A DNA stretch of 5,508 nt, taken from contig SKOL01000433.1 of assembly GCA_007120055.1 (NCBI GenBank), positions 1 through 5,508 on the forward strand, written 5' to 3'. Made by a program: the position numbers and the translations under genes. Positions within the stretch are counted from its first letter, which is position 1. Each line of letters starts with the position of its first letter. The notes below the pieces were generated by a model, which saw only the letters and a list, made by a program, of their open reading frames with translations, searched no databases and was not told where the DNA came from. This document shows, piece after piece, positions 1 through 5,508 of this stretch. The stretch comes from Anaerobacillus sp. GTDB lineage: Bacteria; Bacillota; Bacilli; Bacillales_H; Anaerobacillaceae.

Positions 1-346
1 CAAGCATATGTAGTAACGTTCCTTCAGTAACTGCAGGAACACCAAACGTATTCGTTAACATAATCGGAGATTCGATTTGGCCTAACTCATCGAGTTGAAC
101 GAGACCCGTTGTTTTTCCAAAACCGTTAATTACAAAACTTGCAGCCGATACTTTTTGACGAAATAAATTACCCCCATGTGGTAATATTGCCGTAACACCA
201 GTACGGATCACTTCACCTCTTGAACCATCTTCTTTCAATGTCACGTGACCGACGCGAACACTACCAACGTCAGTAATACAATTTTTTTCACCAGTTGGCA
301 ATTTCCCAATTTTCACGCCTAGATCTCTAAGCTTTTGCCGTTTCAT
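1..346 (-). CDS. S58 (DmpA/P1-family) aminopeptidase, N-terminal part only
   Basis: The first 115 codons of a gene that continues past the left edge. The translation carries the typical N-terminal block of peptidase family S58: PTGEKNCITDV (residues 17-27), VRVGH (31-35), RTGVTAILPHGGNLF (48-62), INGFGK (73-78), a GLVQLDELG stretch (81-89) and LTNTFGVPAVTEG (98-110). Known members (DmpA, BapA) are cytoplasmic N-terminal nucleophile hydrolases that cut themselves before a Ser or Thr into two chains. They release N-terminal residues from peptides, amides or esters, sometimes D- or beta-amino acids. The cleavage site and nucleophile lie in the missing C-terminal part, so activity cannot be judged. 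The ATG at 346 is well supported: an in-frame TGA lies six bases upstream and GGAG lies nine bases upstream. The start overlaps the acetyltransferase gene by 20 bp, which suggests translational coupling. Substrate preference is unknown. Confidence 0.9.
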   Translation of the reverse strand, partial: MKRQKLRDLGVKIGKLPTGEKNCITDVGSVRVGHVTLKEDGSRGEVIRTGVTAILPHGGNLFRQKVSAASFVINGFGKTTGLVQLDELGQIESPIMLTNTFGVPAVTEGTLLHML

Positions 347-797
347 TTGTCACCACTCCGTTTAGTATCATATCGACATGAGGAATGCCATCCTCTAAAT
401 AAACTTCAGAAATAGACTGAAAACCGAACGAGCCGTAAAACTCTCTTAAATAATCTTGTGCCTGAATTTTTATTTTCGTTTCGTTTAAACCATTTTTCGT
501 AAAGTCAATCGCATTATTTAGTAATTCAGTCGCTAAGCCGTTCCGACGATATTTTTCTTTCACAATTACACGACCAATCGAAGCTTCTTCATATTTAAGG
601 CCGGCCTCTAAAATCCGGCAATAAGCCTTAATCTCTCCTTTTTCTTCTGTAAACAAATGAAAACAATGTTGATCAATATCATCGAGTTCAGGATACGGAC
701 AATCTTGCTCAACGACAAAAATATTCAACCGCTCTTTAATAATATTGTAAAGCTGTTCATTTGTTAATTCCTCAAAAGTTTTTAATTGCCAACTCAT
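327..797 (-). CDS. elaA: ElaA-family GNAT N-acetyltransferase
   Basis: A 156-residue cytoplasmic protein, close to E. coli ElaA in length and motif order. Visible in order are RLNIFVVEQDCPYPELDDID (23-42), the strand IGRVIV (74-79), the acetyl-CoA pyrophosphate loop RRNGLAT (84-90), AQDYLREFYGSFGF (113-126) and the C-terminal GIPHVDM (137-143). GNAT enzymes move acetyl from acetyl-CoA to an amine; the natural substrate of ElaA proteins is not established. The ATG at 797 was chosen because GAGGGG (810-805) precedes it by seven bases. A longer reading from TTG at 812 would start inside that ribosome binding site. The last 20 bp overlap the S58 peptidase start, so the two are probably co-translated. 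The 102-bp upstream gap holds a terminator-like hairpin and no convincing promoter. Family call firm; the symbol is by family resemblance. Confidence 0.92.
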   Translation of the reverse strand: MSWQLKTFEELTNEQLYNIIKERLNIFVVEQDCPYPELDDIDQHCFHLFTEEKGEIKAYCRILEAGLKYEEASIGRVIVKEKYRRNGLATELLNNAIDFTKNGLNETKIKIQAQDYLREFYGSFGFQSISEVYLEDGIPHVDMILNGVVTNETAKA

Positions 798-804
798 CTG
801 AATT

Positions 805-810
805 CCCCTC
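805..810 (-). promoter_or_regulatory. Ribosome binding site deciding the acetyltransferase start
   Basis: GAGGGG ends seven bases before the ATG at 797. It includes part of the TTG at 812-810 that could otherwise be taken as an earlier start, so the shorter protein is preferred. Confidence 0.8.
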
Positions 811-854
811 AATCTATTTTTTATATAGTAATAGTCGCTCTTATGTAATAATGA

Positions 855-890
855 AACTTGGTGCTCGTTAAACTATAAACGAGCCAAGTT
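855..890 (-). terminator. Probable intrinsic terminator of the ABC transporter operon
   Basis: The arms AACTTGG (855-861) and CTCGTT (864-869) pair with AACGAG (878-883) and CCAAGTT (884-890). This gives a 13-bp stem with a two-base bulge and an eight-base loop. The stem begins ten bases beyond the stop of the second ABC gene. The minus-strand tail is only moderately T-rich (TTTCATTATTA). The plus-strand tail (CTTTTCACTTT) is more U-rich, so the hairpin could work in both directions, although no plus-strand gene is present to need it. Confidence 0.6.
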
Positions 891-899
891 CTTTTCACT

Positions 900-2690
900 T
901 TATACCACATCATTTTTTAACTGACCGTTGTAAAGCTCATAATAAAATCCTTTTTGTTTTAATAACGATTGGTGATCCCCTTTTTCAAGCACCTTTCCTT
1001 CATTTAAAACGATAATTTGATCTGCTTGTTGAATCGTATTAAGTCGATGAGCAATAACAAAGCTCGTTCTCCCTGACATTAACCTCGATAAAGCTTCTTG
1101 AATTTTGATTTCCGTTACTGTATCAATACTACTCGTAGCTTCATCTAATATTAAAATTTTTGGTCGCGCCAAAATGGCTCTAGCAATCGAAAGAAGTTGC
1201 TTTTGACCTTGACTAATGCCACCTCCGTCTTGCGTTAGCACGGTATCAAACCCGTTCGGAAACTTCTTAATAAAAGAATCGGCGTTTGCTAATTGGGCTG
1301 CCTCCATTACTTCCTCATCGGAAGCATCAAGTTTACCGTAACGAATATTTTCACGAATTGTCCCTTGAAAAAGAAATGGATCTTGCAAAACATAGCCCAT
1401 ATGCTGCCTTAAACTTTCCCTAGTGACATTTGAAATATCATTACCATCAATCAAAATCGAACCGCTATCACAGTCATAAAAGCGACTAAGCAAATTAATG
1501 ATCGTCGTTTTCCCTGCCCCGGTCGGTCCGACGAGAGCGACCGTTTCACCGGCACGTGCTTGAAATGAAACGTCGACAATCGTTTGGCCATCATCATTGT
1601 CATCATAAGAAAATGAAACATTGCGAAAGTCTACTTCACCTTTAACTTCTGCTAATTCAATACTATCTTTGACTTCCTTTTCTTTCTCTTCGTCCATCAC
1701 ATCAAAAACTCGCTCCGCTCCAGCAACGGCTGAAAGAAGTGTATTATATTGGTTTGCTAAATCATTTAACGGGCGCGTAAACTGCCTTGAGTATTGAGTA
1801 AATGTCACGATGACCCCGATAGAAACAAGATCATATAAAGCAAGGATCCCACCAGCAAGGGCGATAATCGCAAAACTTAAATTATTTAACACATTCATTA
1901 ACTTCGGAATAAACCCAGAATACGCTTGCGCCCAATAGCCTGATGTTTTAAGTCGTTCATTTTTTTCATTAAACTGATTGATCACTTTTTCCTCTTGAGA
2001 AAAAGTTTTAACGACACTTTGTCCTGAAACCGTTTCTTCAATATATCCGTTTAAGTCTCCTAAGTTGCGCTGTTGTTCACGAAAAAATTTTCTCGTTCTC
2101 TTCGTTATCCATTTCATTCCATAATAAAGCATTGGAATAATCGTTAACGTAACTGCTGTTAAAAGAGGACTAAGGTAGATCATAAAAGCGATAGTAACGA
2201 CAAGTGTAAGTACACTTGAGAAGATTTGAATCACTGATGTATTCAGTGTCCTACTCACATTTTCAATGTCATTTGTGAGGCGACTCATTAGCTCCCCGTG
2301 TTGCTTTCGATCAAAAAAACTTATCGGTAAGCGGTGAAGATGTCGAAACAAATGTCGCCGCAACGAATATACTGTATTTTGGGCAATGCCAATCATTAAA
2401 TAATTTTGTAACCAAATCGCCAGAGAATTAAAGACATAAATAAGCGCAAGTATTAGTAGTAGCCATAGCAAGCCTTCAGTATTTCTTGATACGATAAAAT
2501 CATCAACTGCGATCCCGATCAAATATGGTCCTAATAACGTTAAGACAACACTTACGGTAATTAAAAATAAAATAAAGGTGAGTAAGCCTTTTTGCTCAGC
2601 TAAATAAAGCCAAATTCTTTTCAACGTTCCCCAAATATTTTTTGTTTTCGGCGTTGGCCCACTAGATGCAGAATGAGGATGTTTAGCCAT
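900..2690 (-). CDS. ABC exporter half-transporter, catalytic subunit of a heterodimer
   Basis: A 596-residue fused membrane and ATPase protein of the type I (ABCB-like) exporter family. After a polar, proline-containing tail (1-20) come about six membrane helices (roughly 35-60, 73-98, 150-172, 174-193, 262-287, 288-305). The nucleotide-binding domain follows: A-loop Tyr362, Walker A GPTGAGKT (388-395, Lys394), Q-loop Gln436, signature ISQGQ (492-496) in place of LSGGQ, Walker B ILILDE with catalytic Glu517, D-loop SSID (520-523) and H-loop His548. Walker A, Walker B and the H-loop are therefore complete and only the signature departs from consensus. Translation starts at the ATG at 2690 after a near-perfect GGGGAGGTGG, inside the end of the partner gene (8-bp overlap). 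The gene resembles B. subtilis YfiC and YknV in size and layout, and I cannot choose between them. It probably exports drugs, lipids or peptides; the substrate cannot be read from the sequence. Confidence 0.96.
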   Translation of the reverse strand: MAKHPHSASSGPTPKTKNIWGTLKRIWLYLAEQKGLLTFILFLITVSVVLTLLGPYLIGIAVDDFIVSRNTEGLLWLLLILALIYVFNSLAIWLQNYLMIGIAQNTVYSLRRHLFRHLHRLPISFFDRKQHGELMSRLTNDIENVSRTLNTSVIQIFSSVLTLVVTIAFMIYLSPLLTAVTLTIIPMLYYGMKWITKRTRKFFREQQRNLGDLNGYIEETVSGQSVVKTFSQEEKVINQFNEKNERLKTSGYWAQAYSGFIPKLMNVLNNLSFAIIALAGGILALYDLVSIGVIVTFTQYSRQFTRPLNDLANQYNTLLSAVAGAERVFDVMDEEKEKEVKDSIELAEVKGEVDFRNVSFSYDDNDDGQTIVDVSFQARAGETVALVGPTGAGKTTIINLLSRFYDCDSGSILIDGNDISNVTRESLRQHMGYVLQDPFLFQGTIRENIRYGKLDASDEEVMEAAQLANADSFIKKFPNGFDTVLTQDGGGISQGQKQLLSIARAILARPKILILDEATSSIDTVTEIKIQEALSRLMSGRTSFVIAHRLNTIQQADQIIVLNEGKVLEKGDHQSLLKQKGFYYELYNGQLKNDVV

Positions 2691-4413
2691 GACTTACCAC
2701 CTCCCCATGATTTTGTGAACTATAAATCTTTTGATACAAAGTACTTTTATTCATTAAATCTTCATGTGTTCCTTCGGCAACCACCATTCCATCTTCCAAT
2801 AACAAGATGTTATCTGCTACCATGACCGTACTGATTTTTTGTGTGATAATAAACGTTGTACAAGCTTGAATTTTAATTGCTTCTAAAATTTTCGCTTCCG
2901 TTTGTAAATCTAACGCGCTCGTACTGTCATCTAATAATAGTATTTTCGGTTTTCGAATAAGCGCTCTTGCAATTGAAAGCCGTTGTTTTTGACCACCAGA
3001 CAAGTTAACCCCTCTTTGACCTAGAATAGTTTCATATTGTTGTGGTAATTTTACAATCGTCTCATGAATTTGTGCGGCTTTCGCAGCTTCTACAATTTCA
3101 TCCATCGTTGCATTTTCTTTTCCCCAACAAATATTTTCTTTCACTGTCCCAGAAAAAAGACGTGCTTCCTGAGGTACATATCCTATTTGCTTTCTTAAAA
3201 AATCAAATTTCATCGATTTAACATTTTGCTGATCAACATATATAGCCCCACTATTTACATCGTACAAACGTGGTATCAACTGAAATAGCGATGATTTCCC
3301 TGAACCAGTAGCTCCTAATACAGCAACCGTTTCTCCACTTTTTACATTAAAACTAATACCTTTTAAAACTTCTTCATTGGTATTAGGGTATTTAAATGAA
3401 ACATGTTGGAATTGCACATTTCCAATAAGTTTAGAATTTTTATGTAATGAACCTTCTCCATCTTTAAGATCGACATCAACATCGAGTACTTCAGATATTC
3501 TTGCAGACGATGCTTTCGCTCTCGCAAATCCCATTAAAATAAAGGAAAATACAGAAAAAGCGAACATAATTCTTGTTGCATAGTTAATTAAAGCAACAAT
3601 TTCCCCTACATTAGCTTGATTGGCATTCACTTGAGCGCTACCAAACCATAATATCACTAAAATACTTAAATTCATTACGAGTAACAGTACTGGCATCGTT
3701 AGTTCAATCAAGCGAAGTGCGGTAACCGTTTGATCTTTTAATTCATGATTTGTTTTTGCAAATCGTTCTTGCTCATGTTTTTTTCGTAAAAATGCTTTAA
3801 TTAAACGCATCCCCGTTAAATTTTCACGCATGACACTATTTACGGCATCTAACTTCTCCTGTACAGTTCGAAAAAGCTTCACACCTTTAGACATTAACCA
3901 AACCATAAATAACAGTAACAATGGCATAGCAATAACTAAAATTAGAGCTAACCTCCAGTTAACGATTAAAGCCATAACGACCCCACCAATGACGAGTAGC
4001 GGAGCTCTAGCAGCAATTCTTAACGCCATAAAAACTAATACTTGAATTTGTGTCACATCATTTGTCAACCTCGTGATTAACGAAGATGTTGGAAACCGAT
4101 TTAAATTAGCAAAAGAAAATGATTGCACTTTATCAAATAAGCTTTTTCGAACATCATAACCAAAACCTTGACTAACATGTGCTGAATAAAAAGAATTTAT
4201 AATTCCTGCTGCAAAACCTACTAAAGACAAACCGACCATTATCCCGCCCCATAAAAGGACGACAGAAATGTCATTTTTCAAAATCCCGTCATCAATAATC
4301 TTAGCAATAAAGAGCGGAGACAGAAGTTCAACAAATAACTCAACGAACATCAGTAATAACGCTATATATATTGGCTTTTTATAGGATTTCAAAAATGATA
4401 ATACTTTTAACAT
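2683..4413 (-). CDS. ABC exporter half-transporter, degenerate-site subunit of a heterodimer
   Basis: A 576-residue type I ABC exporter half, first gene of the two-gene operon. About six membrane helices (roughly 15-40, 52-75, 125-147, 150-172, 238-258, 278-298) precede the ATPase domain. Its motifs are A-loop Tyr342, Walker A GATGSGKS (367-374, Lys373), Q-loop Gln415, a perfect signature LSGGQ (471-475), Walker B ILLLDD with Asp496 where the catalytic Glu normally sits, and Gln525 in place of the H-loop His. This is the usual pattern of the degenerate subunit in heterodimeric exporters such as TM287/288, BmrC/BmrD and YfiB/YfiC. The start at 4413 has GGGGGA five bases upstream and gives the expected N-terminus MLKVLSFLKSYKKP. 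An in-frame ATG at 4446 would add 11 residues but has no ribosome binding site. Asp41 and Asp42 at the end of helix 1 match the position of extracellular-gate acids in TM287/288 (inference). Confidence 0.96.
   Translation of the reverse strand: MLKVLSFLKSYKKPIYIALLLMFVELFVELLSPLFIAKIIDDGILKNDISVVLLWGGIMVGLSLVGFAAGIINSFYSAHVSQGFGYDVRKSLFDKVQSFSFANLNRFPTSSLITRLTNDVTQIQVLVFMALRIAARAPLLVIGGVVMALIVNWRLALILVIAMPLLLLFMVWLMSKGVKLFRTVQEKLDAVNSVMRENLTGMRLIKAFLRKKHEQERFAKTNHELKDQTVTALRLIELTMPVLLLVMNLSILVILWFGSAQVNANQANVGEIVALINYATRIMFAFSVFSFILMGFARAKASSARISEVLDVDVDLKDGEGSLHKNSKLIGNVQFQHVSFKYPNTNEEVLKGISFNVKSGETVAVLGATGSGKSSLFQLIPRLYDVNSGAIYVDQQNVKSMKFDFLRKQIGYVPQEARLFSGTVKENICWGKENATMDEIVEAAKAAQIHETIVKLPQQYETILGQRGVNLSGGQKQRLSIARALIRKPKILLLDDSTSALDLQTEAKILEAIKIQACTTFIITQKISTVMVADNILLLEDGMVVAEGTHEDLMNKSTLYQKIYSSQNHGEVVSHG
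2697..2706 (-). promoter_or_regulatory. Strong ribosome binding site inside the end of the upstream ABC gene
   Basis: GGGGAGGTGG ends six bases before the ATG at 2690 and lies within the last codons of the partner gene. With the 8-bp gene overlap it favours coupled, near-equal synthesis of the two exporter halves. Confidence 0.85.
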
Positions 4414-4418
4414 AGAAG

Positions 4419-4424
4419 TCCCCC
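4419..4424 (-). promoter_or_regulatory. Ribosome binding site deciding the first ABC gene start
   Basis: GGGGGA lies five bases before the ATG at 4413. The bases before the alternative in-frame ATG at 4446 are only A and T rich, so 4413 is preferred. Confidence 0.7.
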
Positions 4425-4466
4425 AGTTTATACGTTGCTGAACCATTAAAATTATGTAAAAAAATC

Positions 4467-4495
4467 ATTGTATTTAGTGTAAATCGAAAGGTAAA
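4467..4495 (-). promoter_or_regulatory. Candidate sigma-A promoter of the ABC operon
   Basis: On the minus strand, TTTACC (4495-4490, 4 of 6 to TTGACA) is followed after exactly 17 bases by TACAAT (4472-4467, 5 of 6 to TATAAT). Transcription would begin near 4460 and leave a leader of about 47 bases. The region is so AT-rich that chance matches are likely, so this is a candidate only. It begins about 15 bp beyond the nearer heptamer-repeat block. Confidence 0.38.
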
Positions 4496-4510
4496 AATAT
4501 TCAATTAATA

Positions 4511-4573
4511 TAGTTCTGAGTTTTGTGCTTCGAGTTTTGAATGTTGAATTATGAGTTTTGAGTTTTGAGTTAT
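4511..4573 (+). repeat. Degenerate heptamer tandem repeat, left block (about nine units)
   Basis: Read on the plus strand, nine consecutive 7-base units in unbroken phase fit the loose consensus GAGTTWT. Exact GAGTTTT occurs at 4518, 4532, 4553 and 4560, and GAGTTAT at 4567; the other units differ by one to several bases. The block is the inverted partner of the one at 4727-4768: bases 4532-4557 match the reverse complement of 4729-4754 at 22 of 26 positions. It lies in the gap upstream of the ABC operon. Confidence 0.8.
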
Positions 4574-4726
4574 TGTGAGTAATGCTACAAAGTTTCTACT
4601 TTTGAGAGAATTTCTTTCGCTCAATTTTTTTCCAGCGCGAAAACAATGATTTCCATTAATCAAAAAATGGAGTACGAGTGTATGTTCCGACATCCGTACC
4701 CCAAATCATCATTGAATTTTCTTTCA
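4574..4726. other. Non-coding core between the two inverted heptamer blocks
   Basis: This 153-bp stretch completes the gene-free region 4414-4768. Besides the terminator at 4662-4702 it holds a short hairpin (TTTCGC at 4615-4620 with GCGAAA at 4637-4642). It also holds an outer pair, ATGATTT (4646-4652) with AAATCAT (4703-4709), that encloses the terminator. No transposase, RNA gene or convincing coding sequence is visible. With both flanking blocks it may form one inserted, MITE-like element of about 258 bp (4511-4768); that is inference. Confidence 0.5.
4662..4702 (-). terminator. Intrinsic terminator after the acidic-protein gene
   Basis: In the minus-strand RNA the arm 4702-4690 (GGGGTACGGATGT) pairs with 4681-4669 (ACACTCGTACTCC) across an eight-base loop. 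That gives ten Watson-Crick pairs, two G-U pairs and one A-C mismatch. A TTTTTT tract (4667-4662) follows at once. The G-U pairs favour the minus-strand RNA over its complement. The stem begins 66 bp beyond the stop codon at 4769. Confidence 0.78.
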
Positions 4727-4768
4727 CTAACTCATAACTCTCCACTCAAAACTCTTCCCTCACAACTT
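4727..4768 (-). repeat. Degenerate heptamer tandem repeat, right block (about six units)
   Basis: Read on the minus strand from 4768, six in-phase 7-base units follow the same GAGTTWT consensus as the left block. They include exact GAGTTTT (4754-4748) and GAGTTAT (4740-4734). The block begins directly after the stop codon of the acidic-protein gene, with no spacer. Its orientation is opposite to that of 4511-4573, so a transcript through the whole gap could fold into a long imperfect stem. Confidence 0.78.
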
Positions 4769-5455
4769 TTAAGACGGATCAAACCCTTCCATTACGTCCA
4801 TATTTCCTTCGATTAGTTCGATAATCGCTCCTGCTTCTTCTTTACTAAAAATGAAGTTCGTTTCATCTTCAATCGTTCCATCATCTTCAGTAAAAATTCG
4901 GTTCACTCGATGCAAGATGCCATCACCAGTTTCTTTTAAAACACCAAATTTGTAAGTCACTTCAACCTCATCTAGGTATGAATAAGCTAAAACTTCAGGA
5001 GTCGTCCACTCGACATCGACAACGACATCATACGCCCCTCCTTCTACGTAAGCTTCGTCAACCTCACCATCTTCATCATAGGTTTCCTCACTCTCATCTA
5101 TATGATCTTCGAAGAATTCATCTTCATCAACCTCTTCAACTTCTGTGTCCATGAAGTTGTGAAAAGATTCGTGAACAGCATCTAGAATTTCTTCAATATC
5201 GGGAAGAATTTGCCGATATGTATCTCCAGCGGTAAAATCAAATTCCTCCATATAAAATTCTTCATTATGTGGATCAAAAAATAAAGTACAGAAATCTTCT
5301 CGTTCGTCACCTTCATACTCGACAAAGAATTCTAGTTTCGGGTGCTTTGCCGCTCTGTCAATTCTCATATGACCTAGTTCATCATAATCTTCGCAAATTG
5401 ACTCTAAAGAATCTTGCATTTCACTACATACTCGATCAAACCATTCTAATGACAT
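4769..5455 (-). CDS. Highly acidic cytoplasmic protein of unknown function
   Basis: A 228-residue protein I do not recognise. It holds 72 Asp and Glu against 12 Lys and Arg, a net charge near -60. It reads as two folded parts: residues 1-100 (helix-like start MSLEWFDRVCSEM, then strands around LEFFVEYEGD and FCTLFFDP) and 142-228 (strands YDVVVDVEW, VEVTYKFGV, HRVNRIF and a final helix KEEAGAIIELIEG). An Asp/Glu-rich linker (about 103-137) joins them. There is no signal peptide or membrane segment; the only cysteines are 10, 21 and 56. The ATG at 5455 has AGGTGG nine bases upstream and an in-frame TGA overlapping the start. A CATAAT just upstream (5495-5490) could be a -10 box, but its -35 would lie outside the window. 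The terminator behind it suggests it ends its own transcript and is separate from the ABC operon. That it is a real gene is likely from its length, ribosome binding site and coherent composition; the function is open. Confidence 0.85.
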   Translation of the reverse strand: MSLEWFDRVCSEMQDSLESICEDYDELGHMRIDRAAKHPKLEFFVEYEGDEREDFCTLFFDPHNEEFYMEEFDFTAGDTYRQILPDIEEILDAVHESFHNFMDTEVEEVDEDEFFEDHIDESEETYDEDGEVDEAYVEGGAYDVVVDVEWTTPEVLAYSYLDEVEVTYKFGVLKETGDGILHRVNRIFTEDDGTIEDETNFIFSKEEAGAIIELIEGNMDVMEGFDPS

Positions 5456-5464
5456 CAGTACATC

Positions 5465-5470
5465 CCACCT
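5465..5470 (-). promoter_or_regulatory. Ribosome binding site of the acidic-protein gene
   Basis: AGGTGG ends nine bases before the ATG at 5455. Another ATG at 5463 is only one base from this site and is followed after one codon by TGA, so it is not the start. Confidence 0.75.
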
Positions 5471-5508
5471 TTTTAAAGTTTACATACTTATTATGCCTTG
5501 ATTAGCAA

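Noticed and set aside
798..812. Earlier TTG start for the acetyltransferase at 812
   Set aside because: The TTG is part of the GAGGGG ribosome binding region serving the ATG at 797, and ElaA proteins align from the later Met.
3377..4045. Plus-strand open frames of about 70 codons within the first ABC gene
   Set aside because: They lie antisense inside a well-supported coding sequence, lack ribosome binding sites of note and show no recognisable domain.
4414..4446. Eleven-residue N-terminal extension of the first ABC subunit from the ATG at 4446
   Set aside because: There is no ribosome binding site before 4446, whereas 4413 has GGGGGA at good spacing and gives the usual family N-terminus.
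4653..4670. Alternative hairpin CCATT/AATGG overlapping the terminator base and T-tract, as an antiterminator or riboswitch
   Set aside because: It has five weak pairs and removes only two bases of a 13-bp stem. No conserved aptamer is visible, and the acidic gene lies upstream of it, so no controlled reading frame is apparent.
4505..4693. 62-residue minus-strand open frame starting MSEHTLVLHF as a gene
   Set aside because: Its start lies in the terminator stem and the apparent GGGG ribosome binding site is the stem arm itself. The second half is translated tandem repeat, so it is treated as non-coding.
5455..5463. Two-codon upstream frame (ATG TAC TGA) overlapping the acidic gene's ATG, as a possible regulatory leader
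   Set aside because: The ribosome binding site is one base from that ATG, too close for initiation, so this is probably chance.
5269..5505. Plus-strand open frame opposite the acidic gene start
   Set aside because: It is antisense to a better-supported gene and its composition reflects the complement of acidic codons.

Overview
The window looks like low-GC Bacillota, most likely Bacillaceae. It has AT-rich spacers, strong G-rich Shine-Dalgarno sites and a Bacillus-type pair of ABC half-transporters. Every supported gene lies on the minus strand, so the window is best read from right to left. Assignments come from motifs and remembered family sequences; no search was run.

Layout in the direction of transcription. 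(1) 5455-4769 is a 228-residue, extremely acidic cytoplasmic protein that I cannot assign to a family. A good intrinsic terminator (4702-4662) follows it. (2) 4768-4414 is a 355-bp gene-free stretch. Two blocks of a degenerate 7-bp tandem repeat face each other there in inverted orientation, with the terminator between them. A candidate promoter for the next operon lies just beyond. (3) 4413-2683 and 2690-900 are two overlapping genes for the halves of a heterodimeric ABC exporter. Their ATP-site motifs are complementary: one subunit has the catalytic Glu and His but an altered signature motif, and the other has a perfect signature but Asp and Gln in place of Glu and His. A hairpin that probably ends this operon lies at 890-855. 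(4) 797-327 is an ElaA-type GNAT acetyltransferase. It overlaps by 20 bp the start of an S58 (DmpA/P1-family) self-processing aminopeptidase, whose first 115 codons fill 346-1 and which runs off the window.

How the parts fit: the ABC pair is clearly one functional unit. The acetyltransferase and peptidase are probably co-translated, but no shared pathway can be read from the sequence. The least explained parts are the inverted heptamer-repeat element and the acidic protein. I found no CRISPR array, transposase, tRNA or rRNA.
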